Counted from the first letter of the stretch, positions 43,296-52,960 are shown. The stretch: 63,081 bases of DNA from an uncultured Pedobacter sp. (GCF_913776295.1 NZ_CAJYOJ010000042.1:1-63081), one strand, 5' to 3'. Notes: generated by a model from the letters alone, not told the origin. Numbers and translations: made by a program.

Positions 43296-45355
43296 TATGA
43301 TTGATGCTTGGTTTTTAAATAATTATAAATATCTACCTGCGCCCTTATCTTTCTGCTTAGTCTGTTTTTATGGTATTTGTTGTTGTTTGAGGTATTAATC
43401 TGCCTCGATTTGGTATTGTCTTGTAGTTGCAGGTCGATAATGTCCTGAATCTCCTGTTTTACATCAAGGTCGAGCACAGGAAAGCCGACTTCAACGCGAT
43501 GCTCGAAATTTCTGCTCATCAGATCAGCGGACGATAAATACATGTCATTTTTGCCATTATTACCAAAAATATAGACCCTTGCATGCTCCAGAAACTTATC
43601 GATGATACTAACAGCGGTAATATTTTCACTAAAGCCCTTTACCCCTGGTACCAAACAGCAGATTCCGCGTACAATGAGCTGAATTTTAACCCCGGCATTG
43701 CTTGCATCATAAAGTTTAGAAATAATGCCTTCATCAGCCAAACTGTTTACTTTTAACATAATGTAAGCCAGTTTACCCTGTTTGGCATTTCTGATTTCAC
43801 GGTTGATAAAATTAACCAGTTTAGAACGGCTCTCTAGTGGAGAAACGATCAGGTGTTTGAAGCCTCTGGTTACGGTACGCTTGTTCAATGCATCAAAAAG
43901 TTTAACCAGATCGTTAGTAATTTCCTTCCTTGTAGTGAAAATGCTGTGATCGCAGTATAAACCTGCGGTTTTCTCGTTAAAATTTCCAGTGGCCAGGTTT
44001 GCATAATAAACAGGTTTATCTTTTTCAATCCGTTTAACCAGGCAAATTTTAGAGTGTACTTTATAATCCGTTAAACCATAGTTTACTTTAACACCTTCTT
44101 CCATTAATCGGCTTGTCCAGTAAATGTTAGCCTGTTCATCAAAACGGGCCTTAAGTTCTAACAGAACGGAAACAGTTTTACCGTTTTTAGCTGCGTTGAT
44201 TAGGGCATTGATTACCTTCGAGTTTTCGGCTAGCCGATACAATGTGATCTGTATTTCAGTAACTTTTGGGTCAATGGCAGCCTCACGCAAAAACAAAATG
44301 ATGTAGTCATAAGATTGATAAGGTAAATTGACTAAATAATCCCGTTGCGCAACCTTATTAAACATGCTTTGTGTTCTATGCAGTCCATGAACCTTCAGTG
44401 GTACGTTCGGTGCATATTCCAATTCCTTCTTGCCTACATTTGGAAAGGCAATAAAATCGCCAAACTTATGGTAACGGTTACCAGGTATTAAACTTTCAGC
44501 TTCCAGCTTAAGTTTATTAACCAGTACGGTAAGCATATTCAGCGGCATTGCCGAATCGTAAAGCAGGCGCATGGGTTTTCCCTTTTTGCGCTTCTCTAAG
44601 CTGTTTTTTAGATCATCAATAAACTTATCGCTGATGTTTTTATCAATATCCAATTCAGCATCCCTGGTTAACTGGATCGAATAAGCCTCTAAACTATCAT
44701 AGGTAAAAACATAAAATATATCATCCAAACAATACCTGATAATATCTTCGGCGAGAATTATAAACTTCAGATCGTTTGTTTCGGGCAGTACCAAAAACCG
44801 GGGTAAATTTGGGGGAATTTCAATAAGTGCATATTTTTCCTTCACTTTTGTTTCCTTTTTCGAAAGTTTAACAAAAAAGTAAAGAAACCGGTCTTTCAAT
44901 TCCGGAAAGGGTTTGTCCATATCCAGCATGATCGGAACCAGGTTGGATAAAATTTTATCCCTGAAATGATTTTTAACGAACTCTCCCCTGCTTACATTCA
45001 GCTGGGTATCATTTAAAATAAAAATTCTGTTTTGAGCAAGTTCATTAATCAAGGTAGCTTGAAAAAGCTGGTCGAATTTTTTTTCCTGTTTTACAACAAT
45101 GTTTTTAATCTCATTCAGAATTTTCTTTGGATTAAACCCCAGAAGTGCTTTTGCCTTATCATTCAGATTGGTTAAACGGCTTATGGTAGCCACCCTTACA
45201 CGGTAAAACTCCTCTAAATTGGAAGAAAATATGGATAGAAATTTAATCCTTTCAATTAATGGCACTGTTTCATCTGCCGCTTCCTGCAGTACACGTTCAT
45301 TAAAGTAAAGCCAACTGATTTCGCGGTTAAAAAATGGAATCTTCTTATTGCTCAT
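43295..45355 (-). CDS. ppk1: Polyphosphate kinase 1
   Basis: 686 residues with the N, H, C1 and C2 domain order of PPK1. It makes long-chain polyphosphate from ATP. The N-terminus has FFNREISWLYFNERVLQEA; the phosphoryl-carrying histidine is H434 in DYKVHSKICLV; ATGNFNEKTAGLYCDHSIF and SSADLMSRNFEHRVEVGFP are also present. It overlaps the ppx start by one base and is the first gene of the pair. Confidence 0.96.
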   Translation of the reverse strand: MSNKKIPFFNREISWLYFNERVLQEAADETVPLIERIKFLSIFSSNLEEFYRVRVATISRLTNLNDKAKALLGFNPKKILNEIKNIVVKQEKKFDQLFQATLINELAQNRIFILNDTQLNVSRGEFVKNHFRDKILSNLVPIMLDMDKPFPELKDRFLYFFVKLSKKETKVKEKYALIEIPPNLPRFLVLPETNDLKFIILAEDIIRYCLDDIFYVFTYDSLEAYSIQLTRDAELDIDKNISDKFIDDLKNSLEKRKKGKPMRLLYDSAMPLNMLTVLVNKLKLEAESLIPGNRYHKFGDFIAFPNVGKKELEYAPNVPLKVHGLHRTQSMFNKVAQRDYLVNLPYQSYDYIILFLREAAIDPKVTEIQITLYRLAENSKVINALINAAKNGKTVSVLLELKARFDEQANIYWTSRLMEEGVKVNYGLTDYKVHSKICLVKRIEKDKPVYYANLATGNFNEKTAGLYCDHSIFTTRKEITNDLVKLFDALNKRTVTRGFKHLIVSPLESRSKLVNFINREIRNAKQGKLAYIMLKVNSLADEGIISKLYDASNAGVKIQLIVRGICCLVPGVKGFSENITAVSIIDKFLEHARVYIFGNNGKNDMYLSSADLMSRNFEHRVEVGFPVLDLDVKQEIQDIIDLQLQDNTKSRQINTSNNNKYHKNRLSRKIRAQVDIYNYLKTKHQS

Positions 45356-45453
45356 TTAAAAAATAAAAAATCCCTGCCAAACAGGGATGTTCAAAACTGC
45401 ATATTAATTTGTTAAATCGATGTTAATTCATTTACATGTTAACGTTAACAAAT

Positions 45454-46023
45454 TTATTTTTTAGTGCTTGTTTTTACAATCTTGTTAACTGCAGGAGCAG
45501 GTTTCGCAGTGGTTTTTTTTACAAGTTCTGCAGCTTTTTCTGGCGCTTCACCTACAGTTTTTTTTATTGTCCCGGTGGCCTTTTTCACTGCTTCTTTCGT
45601 TTTTGTTACCGGTTTGGCCAATACCTTTTCTGCCTTTTCTTCTGTTTCTATCGCCGTAACTTTAATACTTTGCACTACTGGTTTTGCTTTCTCAACCGCC
45701 TTTTTTACTACCTTTTCGGCAGATTTTTCAGATTTATTGATGGCCTTGGCAACAGGTTTTTTGACTTCGTTTGCTTTTTCTTTGGAAGCGTGTAACAAAC
45801 CATCAATTTTTTGTCCCACGTCTGCTTTAACAATGGTAAATTTTTTTGTTAGTTTTTTAGCAACCCGCTTACTGGCTTTGCCCACCTCCGTACTAATTTC
45901 CGATACATCATGCCCTAAACTTTTAATTACGTCTAAAAATTGAGCGGTAATCGACTGCTCAAGTTGTTTTTTAGCTTCCTTTTTTATGATTTTTTTTTGA
46001 GACTTTGGTTTAGTGGTTTTCAT
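45454..46023 (-). CDS. Lys/Ala-rich histone H1-like protein
   Basis: 189 residues. The first 60 (AQFLDVIKSLGHDVSEISTE, VGKASKRVAKKLTKKFTIVK) look helical and structured; the rest is repetitive Lys/Ala/Val/Thr (EKVVKKAVEKAKPVVQSIK, TKTKEAVKKATGTIKKTVG) like eukaryotic H1 tails and the AlgP/HC1-type proteins of bacteria. Nucleic-acid compaction is inferred from composition only. A coiled-coil apolipoprotein-like reading is possible. It is divergent from yajQ. Confidence 0.75.
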   Translation of the reverse strand: MKTTKPKSQKKIIKKEAKKQLEQSITAQFLDVIKSLGHDVSEISTEVGKASKRVAKKLTKKFTIVKADVGQKIDGLLHASKEKANEVKKPVAKAINKSEKSAEKVVKKAVEKAKPVVQSIKVTAIETEEKAEKVLAKPVTKTKEAVKKATGTIKKTVGEAPEKAAELVKKTTAKPAPAVNKIVKTSTKK

Positions 46024-46098
46024 ATTATTTTCGTTTTTTTGTGAGAATGGATTAATTTCTCTTAAATCTACTTATTTTTTTACTTTAAAGCTAAAACC

Positions 46099-46590
46099 AT
46101 GCCTTCTTTTGATATTGTAAGTAAAGTTGATGCGCAGACATTAGACAATGCCGTTAACAATGCTAAAAAAGAAATCCTCAACCGATTCGACTTTAACGGA
46201 TCAAAAAGTACGATTGATCTTGATAAAAAAAACAATGTAATTACCATTGTTACTGAAGATGATATGCGTTTGAAAGCTATTGAAGGCTCCATCATTTCAA
46301 GGATGATGAAGCAGAATTTGGATCCGAAAAGTCTAAATTTTGGCGACGAGCACCAGGCCTCTGGCAATATGATCAGAAAAGAAATCAGTATCAAAGAAGG
46401 ATTGGATAAAGAAGCTGCGAAGAAAGTGGTCGCAAAAATCAAAGCCAGCGGTTTAAAAGTTCAGCCAGCTATCATGGATGATCAGGTTCGGGTTACGGCA
46501 AAGAAAATTGACGATTTGCAGGCCGTAATCAGCCTTTGCAGAAACGAAGATTTTGATCAGCCCCTACAATTTATCAACATGCGTAATTAG
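46099..46590 (+). CDS. YajQ-family nucleotide-binding protein
   Basis: 163 residues, the full length of the family: MPSFDIVSKVDAQTLDNAVN start, FDFNGSKSTIDLDKKNN, and the end QAVISLCRNEDFDQPLQFINMRN. It is a small cytoplasmic two-domain protein; family members bind cyclic di-GMP or other nucleotides in some species. No downstream effector is visible here. It has 75 bases to the divergent H1-like gene. Confidence 0.95.
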   Translation: MPSFDIVSKVDAQTLDNAVNNAKKEILNRFDFNGSKSTIDLDKKNNVITIVTEDDMRLKAIEGSIISRMMKQNLDPKSLNFGDEHQASGNMIRKEISIKEGLDKEAAKKVVAKIKASGLKVQPAIMDDQVRVTAKKIDDLQAVISLCRNEDFDQPLQFINMRN

Positions 46591-46672
46591 GTTGATCAGC
46601 TAACTGCTAAAATCTGTTAATGGTGGCGGATAATCTAATAATTAACTGATTAAATAACTACCAGTATCAACT

Positions 46673-47116
46673 ATGGAAATCAGCGAAAACGGTTTTATAT
46701 TTTCTGATCAAAAAGCACTTTTAGACCACGAGGCTATACATCATTATTTAAGTGTTGAATCCTATTGGGCCAAAGATATCCCCTTAGCTACCGTAAAAAG
46801 ATCCATAGAAAATTCACTTTGCTTTGGTATCTATAAAGATCAGGAGCAAGTAGGCTTTGCACGTTGGATAACTGATAAGGCAACATTTGCCTGGCTTTGC
46901 GATGTGTATGTTAAAGAAAATCACCGTGGCTTGGGCTTATCCAAGAAATTGATGTCATTTATGATATTCCACCCAGACTTGCAAGGCTTAAGGCGTTACC
47001 AATTGGCTACGCTGGATGCACATGGTCTTTATGAGCAATTTGGCTTTTCACCCATTCAAGATCCAGAAAACCAAATGGGCATTGTAATTCAAAATGCATA
47101 TGACGGGGGGATCTGA
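46673..47116 (+). CDS. GNAT-family N-acetyltransferase
   Basis: 147 residues. Acetyl-CoA motif HRGLGLSKKLM and upstream core WLCDVYVKENH; the C-terminal ATLDAHGLYEQFGFSPI is the conserved motif B. Substrate unknown. It follows yajQ by 82 bases in the same direction, but nothing shows a functional link. Confidence 0.9.
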   Translation: MEISENGFIFSDQKALLDHEAIHHYLSVESYWAKDIPLATVKRSIENSLCFGIYKDQEQVGFARWITDKATFAWLCDVYVKENHRGLGLSKKLMSFMIFHPDLQGLRRYQLATLDAHGLYEQFGFSPIQDPENQMGIVIQNAYDGGI

Positions 47117-47181
47117 ATAAGATATGAAAAACCTTTTTCCATGTCTATTGTTTTTCATACACATCAAAACATAGAAAAAAC

Positions 47182-47778
47182 ATGAAAAAAATATTTTTAT
47201 GGTCTACTGCTTTTGCCCTGGCATTTTCCTTTCAGGCCTGCCAAACTGCAGACAAAAAATCGGCAACCACTAAAGACAGCGTGTCTGGCGATACCACAAT
47301 GGTAAACGGGAATCACGTTGTTGGATCTGAGAGTACCGAATCAGGAGTTGATGAAGCGGGTGCTACCTTTTTAAGAAAAGCAGCTGTAGGCGGTATTATG
47401 GAAGTTGAAGCGGCCAGGATTGCAGCAAAGAATGCAAAAAGCGCAGAAGTGAAAGATTTTGCTGCCAAAATGCTGGCTGACCATACTAAAGCCAATGCGG
47501 AATTAAAAGCTTTGGCCGTAAACAAAAAAGTGATTACTCCTGATGCCCTGCCAGCTGACGAACAGATTCATTTAGATGGAATGAAAAAAATGACTGGTTC
47601 AGCATTTGATAAACATTATATGGAGATGATGGTTACCGATCATGAAAAAACAGTGGCATTATTTAAACAAGGTGCGGAAAACCGTGATCAAAGCATTAAA
47701 GAATGGGCCGTTAATACTTTAAAGGTGATAGAATCGCACGATGAAATGGCTAAAAAGATTGCTGCTGGTTTAAAATAG
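47182..47778 (+). CDS. DUF4142-domain lipoprotein
   Basis: 198 residues. A signal ends FSFQAC (about Cys20), lipidated. DUF4142 runs from about residue 55: FLRKAAVGGIMEVEAARIAA, VKDFAAKMLADHTKANAELK and a helical C-terminus with DKHYMEMMVTDHEKTVALFK, ferritin-like in layout (conserved E and H residues). The role of the family is unknown. A GTCGTCA/TGACGAC palindrome follows. Confidence 0.9.
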   Translation: MKKIFLWSTAFALAFSFQACQTADKKSATTKDSVSGDTTMVNGNHVVGSESTESGVDEAGATFLRKAAVGGIMEVEAARIAAKNAKSAEVKDFAAKMLADHTKANAELKALAVNKKVITPDALPADEQIHLDGMKKMTGSAFDKHYMEMMVTDHEKTVALFKQGAENRDQSIKEWAVNTLKVIESHDEMAKKIAAGLK

Positions 47779-47803
47779 ATCGGTTAGTATTCAATAAAAA
47801 TGA

Positions 47804-47889
47804 GTCGTCATTTCGAGCGAAGTGCAACGAAGTCGAGAAATTTGTCTAGATAAATTTCCACTCTGCATTGCTTCGGTCGAGGTGACGAC
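47804..47889. repeat. Dispersed palindromic element after the DUF4142 gene
   Basis: GTCGTCA (47804-47810) and TGACGAC (47883-47889) bracket TTTCGAGCGAAGTGCAACG and AAATTTGTCTAGATAAATTT. The right arm is followed by TTTTTC. It can act as a terminator for the upstream gene; the layout matches a common mobile palindromic repeat in this lineage. Confidence 0.65.
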
Positions 47890-48012
47890 TTTTTCTATTG
47901 GTGACCATATCAAAATGGCAATTTAAATATGCCTGAAAGAATTAATTTTATTACAATTTCGTTCAATAAGAAATTAAAATTAACTTTCGTCGTTTAATAC
48001 AAAAATACATAA

Positions 48013-49614
48013 ATGAATAAGAGTAGAATATTTAGAGCGTTGTTCGGTATTGCAATCGCGGGTGCAGTACCAACTTTATCTCATGCACAAAAAGCCAATT
48101 GGCAAAACCTTGACTTAAAAAGTGACAGTACATTTGGAATCAGTACCGAAAAAGCCTATAAAGAGCTTTTAAAAGGTAAAAAATCTGTAAAATTAATTGT
48201 AGCCGTAAATGATGGTGGTGTAGAAGCTACACATGAAGACTTAAAACGGATCATGTGGATAAACACCAAAGAAAAACCTGGCAATGGTAAGGACGATGAT
48301 AAAAATGGTTACATCGATGATATTAACGGTTGGAATTTTATTGGAGGGCCGAAGGGATCTGTAAACTTCGAAACGTTAGAGTTAACGCGTCTGGTTCGTC
48401 GCGATCAGGTACGTTTTGCAAATACCACTGATGCTAATGTAGCAGAAAAGGATAAAAAGGACTTTGAAGCATTTAAAGCTGAAAGAGCTGAGTTAGAACA
48501 AAAACTGGCAGAAGCAAAAGAAAATTTAGCCGGTATTACCGGTTTTAAAACAGCCTTGGATGCTGTAGTGAAAAAAATCGGTAAAGAAAATCCAACGGCA
48601 GAAGATTTTCAGAAGTTTAAGCCATCTTCAGCGGTGGAAGGCAGAATTCAGAACGTAATGAGTCAGCAATTGGAAAAAGGCAACTTTAAAGATTTTTACG
48701 AAGACCAAATTAAGGAAGGATTAGATTATTATACCCGCCAGGCCGAATATAATTTAAATCTTGATTATGATCCACGTTCAATAGTTGGCGATGATCCGAA
48801 CAATGATCAGGAACGATTTTATGGTAACAATGATGTTGCTGGTCCTGATGCCATGCATGGTACACACGTTGCCGGTATAATCGCAGCAGATAGAACCAAT
48901 AAACTTGGTATTTTGGGTGTAGCTGATAATGTAGCCATTATGGGTGTTCGTTGTACACCAAACGGTGATGAAAGAGATAAAGACGTTGCAAATGCGGTAC
49001 GTTATGCCGTTGATAATGGTGCAAAAGTAATTAATATGAGTTTTGGCAAAGCATATAGCTGGGATAAGGCCATTGTTAACGAAGCAATGAAATATGCGGC
49101 ATCTAAAGATGTATTGATTGTTCAGGCAGCAGGTAATGAGAACAAGAACATCGATGTTGAAAATAATTTTCCTAACCACAAAGATTTAGATGAAAAAACC
49201 ATTGCCTCATGGATAACCGTTGGTGCGTCAGGTCCGAAAGATGATGAGACACTAAAAGCCAGCTTCTCTAATTATGGTAAAAATCAGGTAGATGTTTTTG
49301 CGCCAGGTGTACAGATCTATTCTACGGTGCCAGGTTCGAAATATAAAAATTTGGATGGAACCAGTATGGCGTCGCCGGTAGTGGCGGGTTTAGCCGGCTT
49401 AATCCGTTCTTATTATCCAAAGTTAACGGCAGCACAGGTAAAAGAAATTATTGTAAAATCGGTTACTAAAGTGAACCACAATGTGGAATACGCAAAAGGT
49501 GAAGGACCAGATGCTGAAAAAGTATCTGTTCCTTTTTCTGATCTTTGTATCAGCGGTGGAATTGTGAATGCTTATAATGCATTGAAGTTAGCTGCCACTT
49601 ATACTGGTAACTAG
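48013..49614 (+). CDS. S8 subtilisin-like secreted peptidase with a helical insertion
   Basis: 533 residues, signal peptide ending LSHAQ (about 25). The triad is D67 in VAVNDGGV, H282 in HGTHVAGI and S451 in GTSMASPVVAG, with the oxyanion Asn375 in QAAGNEN. Asp to His is about 215 residues, far more than in a minimal subtilase; residues 125-265 are a charged helical insertion (EAFKAERAELEQKLAEAKE, FKDFYEDQIKEGLDYYTRQ) ending in a calcium-loop-like DPNNDQERFYGNNDV. Probable extracellular or periplasmic protease. No propeptide domain is obvious. Confidence 0.92.
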   Translation: MNKSRIFRALFGIAIAGAVPTLSHAQKANWQNLDLKSDSTFGISTEKAYKELLKGKKSVKLIVAVNDGGVEATHEDLKRIMWINTKEKPGNGKDDDKNGYIDDINGWNFIGGPKGSVNFETLELTRLVRRDQVRFANTTDANVAEKDKKDFEAFKAERAELEQKLAEAKENLAGITGFKTALDAVVKKIGKENPTAEDFQKFKPSSAVEGRIQNVMSQQLEKGNFKDFYEDQIKEGLDYYTRQAEYNLNLDYDPRSIVGDDPNNDQERFYGNNDVAGPDAMHGTHVAGIIAADRTNKLGILGVADNVAIMGVRCTPNGDERDKDVANAVRYAVDNGAKVINMSFGKAYSWDKAIVNEAMKYAASKDVLIVQAAGNENKNIDVENNFPNHKDLDEKTIASWITVGASGPKDDETLKASFSNYGKNQVDVFAPGVQIYSTVPGSKYKNLDGTSMASPVVAGLAGLIRSYYPKLTAAQVKEIIVKSVTKVNHNVEYAKGEGPDAEKVSVPFSDLCISGGIVNAYNALKLAATYTGN

Positions 49615-49671
49615 TTTCCGAAATAATTTTATTGATCATGCTGAGCGAAGTTAATATCTTCAAACAGAAGC

Positions 49672-49711
49672 AAAAAATGCGTTCCATTGTAAATTGGGAC
49701 GCATTTTTTTT
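49672..49711 (+). terminator. Terminator after the subtilase gene
   Basis: AAAAAATGCGTTCCA (49672-49686) and TGGGACGCATTTTTT (49695-49709) pair over an eight-base loop (one G-T), followed by more T residues. Confidence 0.9.
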
Positions 49712-49739
49712 GCTGATTAAAACAAAATTTTACCTTGAT

Positions 49740-49835
49740 CCGTCATGCTGAATTCATTTCAGCATGTTTTAACAGAAATACCCTGACATAAATTACCTTC
49801 GGTGAGCTCGCCAAGGCTCGGTTCAGGGTGACGAC
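49740..49835. repeat. Palindrome and CGTCAT/GTGACGAC arms before the molybdoenzyme stop
   Basis: CATGCTGAA (49744-49752) pairs with TTCAGCATG (49758-49766). Outer CGTCAT (49741) and GTGACGAC (49828-49835) make a larger, looser palindrome. It lies between convergent genes. Confidence 0.55.
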
Positions 49836-49850
49836 TGCTTGAGCGAATGA

Positions 49851-51974
49851 CTACGCCAATATCTTATCTGGTGTTATGGGCAATGTTCTGATTCTTTTTC
49901 CGGTAGCATTAAAAACGGCATTGGCCACTGCAGCAGAAAAGCCGATCAACGCAATTTCGCCCATACCTTTTGCGCCCATCGGATTGATGTAAGGATCTGG
50001 TTTATTGATGAAATGGACATCGATTTCAGGAACATCAGCATTGACCGGAACATGGTAATCAGCAAAATTGTTATTGATATATCTTCCATAACGGTGATCG
50101 ATTATTGACTCTTCAGTTAAAGCCATTCCTATACCGCCAACTGCACCGCCTACCATCTGGCTTCGGGCTGTTTTCGGACTTACGATAGTACCTGAATCGC
50201 CAACAGAAACAATTTTACCCATTTTCACTACCCCCGTCAGGCTGTTTACCTTTACCTGTACAAAGTGAATGGAAAACGAATACATCGAATACTGATCTCT
50301 TTCCTTACCGCCCTGACTCTCTCTGGTGATTTCGATTTGCGGGAGATTATTCTTTTTCAATACCTCAACAAAATTGGAGGTAGCATCCATATTTGAATTT
50401 GCTGCGAGTTCGGCGATGGTAGATTTCAGGGCTACACAAACATCATTCACAGCCGAGCCTACCGTAGATAACGTTGCCGAACCACCCTGACTTGGTGCCG
50501 GTGGTAAGGAGGAATCTCCCAGTTCGAATGTAATTTTATCTACAGGAATATTCATCAATTTATTGGCAATTAAGGTCATACCGGTTCCTGTCCCAGGACC
50601 AATATCACTGGTTGCACTTTGTAGAAGCAGCGATCCATCAGCTTTAAGGATACCTTTAACGCTGGCTTTACCCCTATTGGCGTTGAATACACCAACACTC
50701 ACCCCATAACCAGTTTGCCATGCTCCTTCCACCAAACTCCCCGGTTTATTTTTGCGGTTTTTCCAACCTATTTTCTCCGCCCCGATTTGATAAGCTTCTT
50801 TAATATTTTTACTCGAAAAAGGTTTATTTTTCTGCTGATCAGTTTCCGGATCATTTTTAATTCTAAACTCCAGCGGATCCATATCCAAGGCATGCGCCAT
50901 CTCGTCAATCGCGCTTTCGAGCGCAAAAGCTCCGGTGGCTTCTCCTGGTCCGCGCATCCATATCGGCACTCCCAAATCAACCGGTACAATGGCATAAGAA
51001 GTATTTACATTATCGCATTGGTACATAAACTTCGCCATGTTTACTACACCTTCGGTAAAGTTTTCGTAAGCGGAAGTTTCGCCGTAGGCCCTATGCGTAA
51101 TACCTGTTAATTTACCATCCCTATTTGCACCTAAGCCAATGGTTTGTATTGCTGCCGGACGATTACCCACCATGGTAAACATTTGCATTCTGGTAATTAC
51201 TAATTTTACAGGTTTGCCAATATGCTTGGAGGCCATTACTGTTGCAATTTCCAATGGCCAGGTTCTCAATGCCATCCCAAAGCCACCACCTACAAACTCT
51301 GAATTCACCTGGATATTTTCCATTGGAATTTTAAAAACGTTTGCAATGGTACCCTGCGTAGCTTTTACTCCTTGTGTTTTGGCATAAACCGTAAGCTGGT
51401 TATTGGGGCGCCAATCGGCAATAATTCCATGTAATTCCATAGGATTATGTGTTTCAATGGGTAAAAAGTACCTTTCTTCCAGCTTTACCTCTGCAGTTTT
51501 ATAAGCATTTTCTTCACCCCGTTTATAGTCAGCCTGTCCCTGAAACTTTTTAGCCTTCGGATCTTTCAGCGCTTTTTCAAAATCGGTATTAAACGTTTCT
51601 TTAGCGTAGGTAGCTTTAACCAGCGAGGCGGCATGAGTTGCTCTTTCAAAGGTGTTTGCCACCACGATAGCGATGGGTTGTCCATTGTAAAAAATCTTAT
51701 CGGTATAAAAAATTTTCATCTGTGGTCCACCTTCCTGCTCGTAGGCAGCAGCTGATGGCTTATTTAAATGTGAAATCACTGCAATTACTCCCGGAGCTTT
51801 TTCGGCAGCTTTAGTATCAAGGGAGGTAATTTTTCCTTTTGTAATGGTACTGGTCACCAATACACCGTAGGTTAAACCCGGCAATTCATATTCAGCAAAA
51901 TACCTGGCTTTACCCGTAACTTTCAGGAGTCCGTCTACACGATCGTTATCGTCTTTCAAAATGTTCTTTTCCAT
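49851..51974 (-). CDS. paoC: Molybdenum-cofactor subunit of periplasmic aldehyde oxidoreductase (PaoC/YagR-like)
   Basis: 707 residues, the large subunit of the xanthine dehydrogenase family. Early DDNDRVDGLLKVTGKARYFAEYE, the GGGFGMALRTWPLEIA motif, MRGPGEATGAFALES, and the catalytic glutamate in GAKGMGEIALIG (E673) mark the Mo active site. It would oxidise aldehydes or purine-like heterocycles with water as oxygen source. FAD and 2Fe-2S subunits precede it, spaced by two bases and by a four-base overlap. The cofactor chaperone PaoD/XdhC is not in the window. Symbol by analogy. Confidence 0.88.
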   Translation of the reverse strand: MEKNILKDDNDRVDGLLKVTGKARYFAEYELPGLTYGVLVTSTITKGKITSLDTKAAEKAPGVIAVISHLNKPSAAAYEQEGGPQMKIFYTDKIFYNGQPIAIVVANTFERATHAASLVKATYAKETFNTDFEKALKDPKAKKFQGQADYKRGEENAYKTAEVKLEERYFLPIETHNPMELHGIIADWRPNNQLTVYAKTQGVKATQGTIANVFKIPMENIQVNSEFVGGGFGMALRTWPLEIATVMASKHIGKPVKLVITRMQMFTMVGNRPAAIQTIGLGANRDGKLTGITHRAYGETSAYENFTEGVVNMAKFMYQCDNVNTSYAIVPVDLGVPIWMRGPGEATGAFALESAIDEMAHALDMDPLEFRIKNDPETDQQKNKPFSSKNIKEAYQIGAEKIGWKNRKNKPGSLVEGAWQTGYGVSVGVFNANRGKASVKGILKADGSLLLQSATSDIGPGTGTGMTLIANKLMNIPVDKITFELGDSSLPPAPSQGGSATLSTVGSAVNDVCVALKSTIAELAANSNMDATSNFVEVLKKNNLPQIEITRESQGGKERDQYSMYSFSIHFVQVKVNSLTGVVKMGKIVSVGDSGTIVSPKTARSQMVGGAVGGIGMALTEESIIDHRYGRYINNNFADYHVPVNADVPEIDVHFINKPDPYINPMGAKGMGEIALIGFSAAVANAVFNATGKRIRTLPITPDKILA

Positions 51975-51976
51975 AA

Positions 51977-52960
51977 CTAAGCTTTTGCTTTTGCAAGGCT
52001 TAATGCCTCGATAATTGTATTAGGGGCCAGTTTTAACTTGAAGTCATTTCCTCCAAAGCTTTTTGCATCTTTCATAGCCAATTGTGCAGCCTGATTAAAA
52101 TTGGTTAAGCTGGCTTCTTTTCCTCTTAAGAAAAGCTCAGATGCAGTTAAACGCCAGGGTTTATGTGCTACACCGCCCATCGCTATCCGAACATCGGTGA
52201 TTTTATTATCGACTATTTCAAATGCTGCCGCTACCGACACCAGTGCAAAAGCATAAGAAGCCCTGTCTCTAACTTTAAGATAATGGTAATTTTTGGTCAG
52301 GTTATTTACCGGGATTTCTACACCCATGATCATTTCATCAGCCTTTAAGTTATTGTCTAACTGTGGTGTGTCTCCAGCCAGGCGATGAAAGTCTTTAAAT
52401 GGCAATTTCCGTTCACCTTTTGGGCCGGCCAATATTACTTCAGCGTCTAAAGCCACTAAGGCTACGCACATATCACTAGGGTGAACGGCAATACATTTTT
52501 CTGAAGTTCCGAAAATAGCATGCATCCGGTTAAAGCCTTCTATTGCCCCACATCCCGTCCCAGGTTGGCGCTTATTACATGGCATTTCGATATCATAAAA
52601 ATAACCACAGCGTGTACGCTGCATCATGTTGCCGCCAACAGTAGCTACATTTCTCAGTTGCGCTGATGCTCCAGCCTGTAAAGCCCATGAAAGTAAAGGT
52701 AGTTTTTCTTTGATCAGCGCATGATCTGCAACGGCCGTATTAGAGGCCAGCGCACCAATATGGATTTTATTCCCTGCCTGTTTGATTTCTTTTAGCGGGA
52801 CGTGGTTGATATCAATCAGCTTTTCTGGTGCAGTAACACCTCTTTTCATCAGATCAATTAAGTTGGTGCCGCCTGCAAGGAATTTGGCGTTTTTATCTTT
52901 ACCCAGCAAAGCAATTGCGGATTTTGCTGTGGTTGTCCGGAGGTATTGAAAATTGATCAT
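51977..52960 (-). CDS. paoB: FAD-binding subunit (PaoB/YagS-like)
   Basis: 327 residues. The FAD motif AKFLAGGTNLIDLMKRG and NVATVGGNMMQRTRC are present. Cysteines in RCGYFYDIEMPCNKRQPGTG and CGAIEGFNRMHA, plus C in SEKCIAV, match the extra 4Fe-4S cluster of PaoB-type subunits, which sets it apart from ordinary XdhB. It passes electrons from the 2Fe-2S subunit. Its start overlaps the 2Fe-2S gene stop by four bases (ATGA). Confidence 0.88.
   Translation of the reverse strand: MINFQYLRTTTAKSAIALLGKDKNAKFLAGGTNLIDLMKRGVTAPEKLIDINHVPLKEIKQAGNKIHIGALASNTAVADHALIKEKLPLLSWALQAGASAQLRNVATVGGNMMQRTRCGYFYDIEMPCNKRQPGTGCGAIEGFNRMHAIFGTSEKCIAVHPSDMCVALVALDAEVILAGPKGERKLPFKDFHRLAGDTPQLDNNLKADEMIMGVEIPVNNLTKNYHYLKVRDRASYAFALVSVAAAFEIVDNKITDVRIAMGGVAHKPWRLTASELFLRGKEASLTNFNQAAQLAMKDAKSFGGNDFKLKLAPNTIIEALSLAKAKA

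Noticed and set aside
45436..45795. 119-codon Phe/Tyr-rich plus-strand frame
   Set aside because: Another antisense shadow of the same low-complexity gene.
45464..45943. 159-codon plus-strand frame opposite the Lys/Ala protein
   Set aside because: Composition is the mirror of the repetitive Lys/Ala codons; a shadow.
46080..46442. 120-codon minus-strand frame
   Set aside because: Antisense to yajQ, which is complete and recognised.
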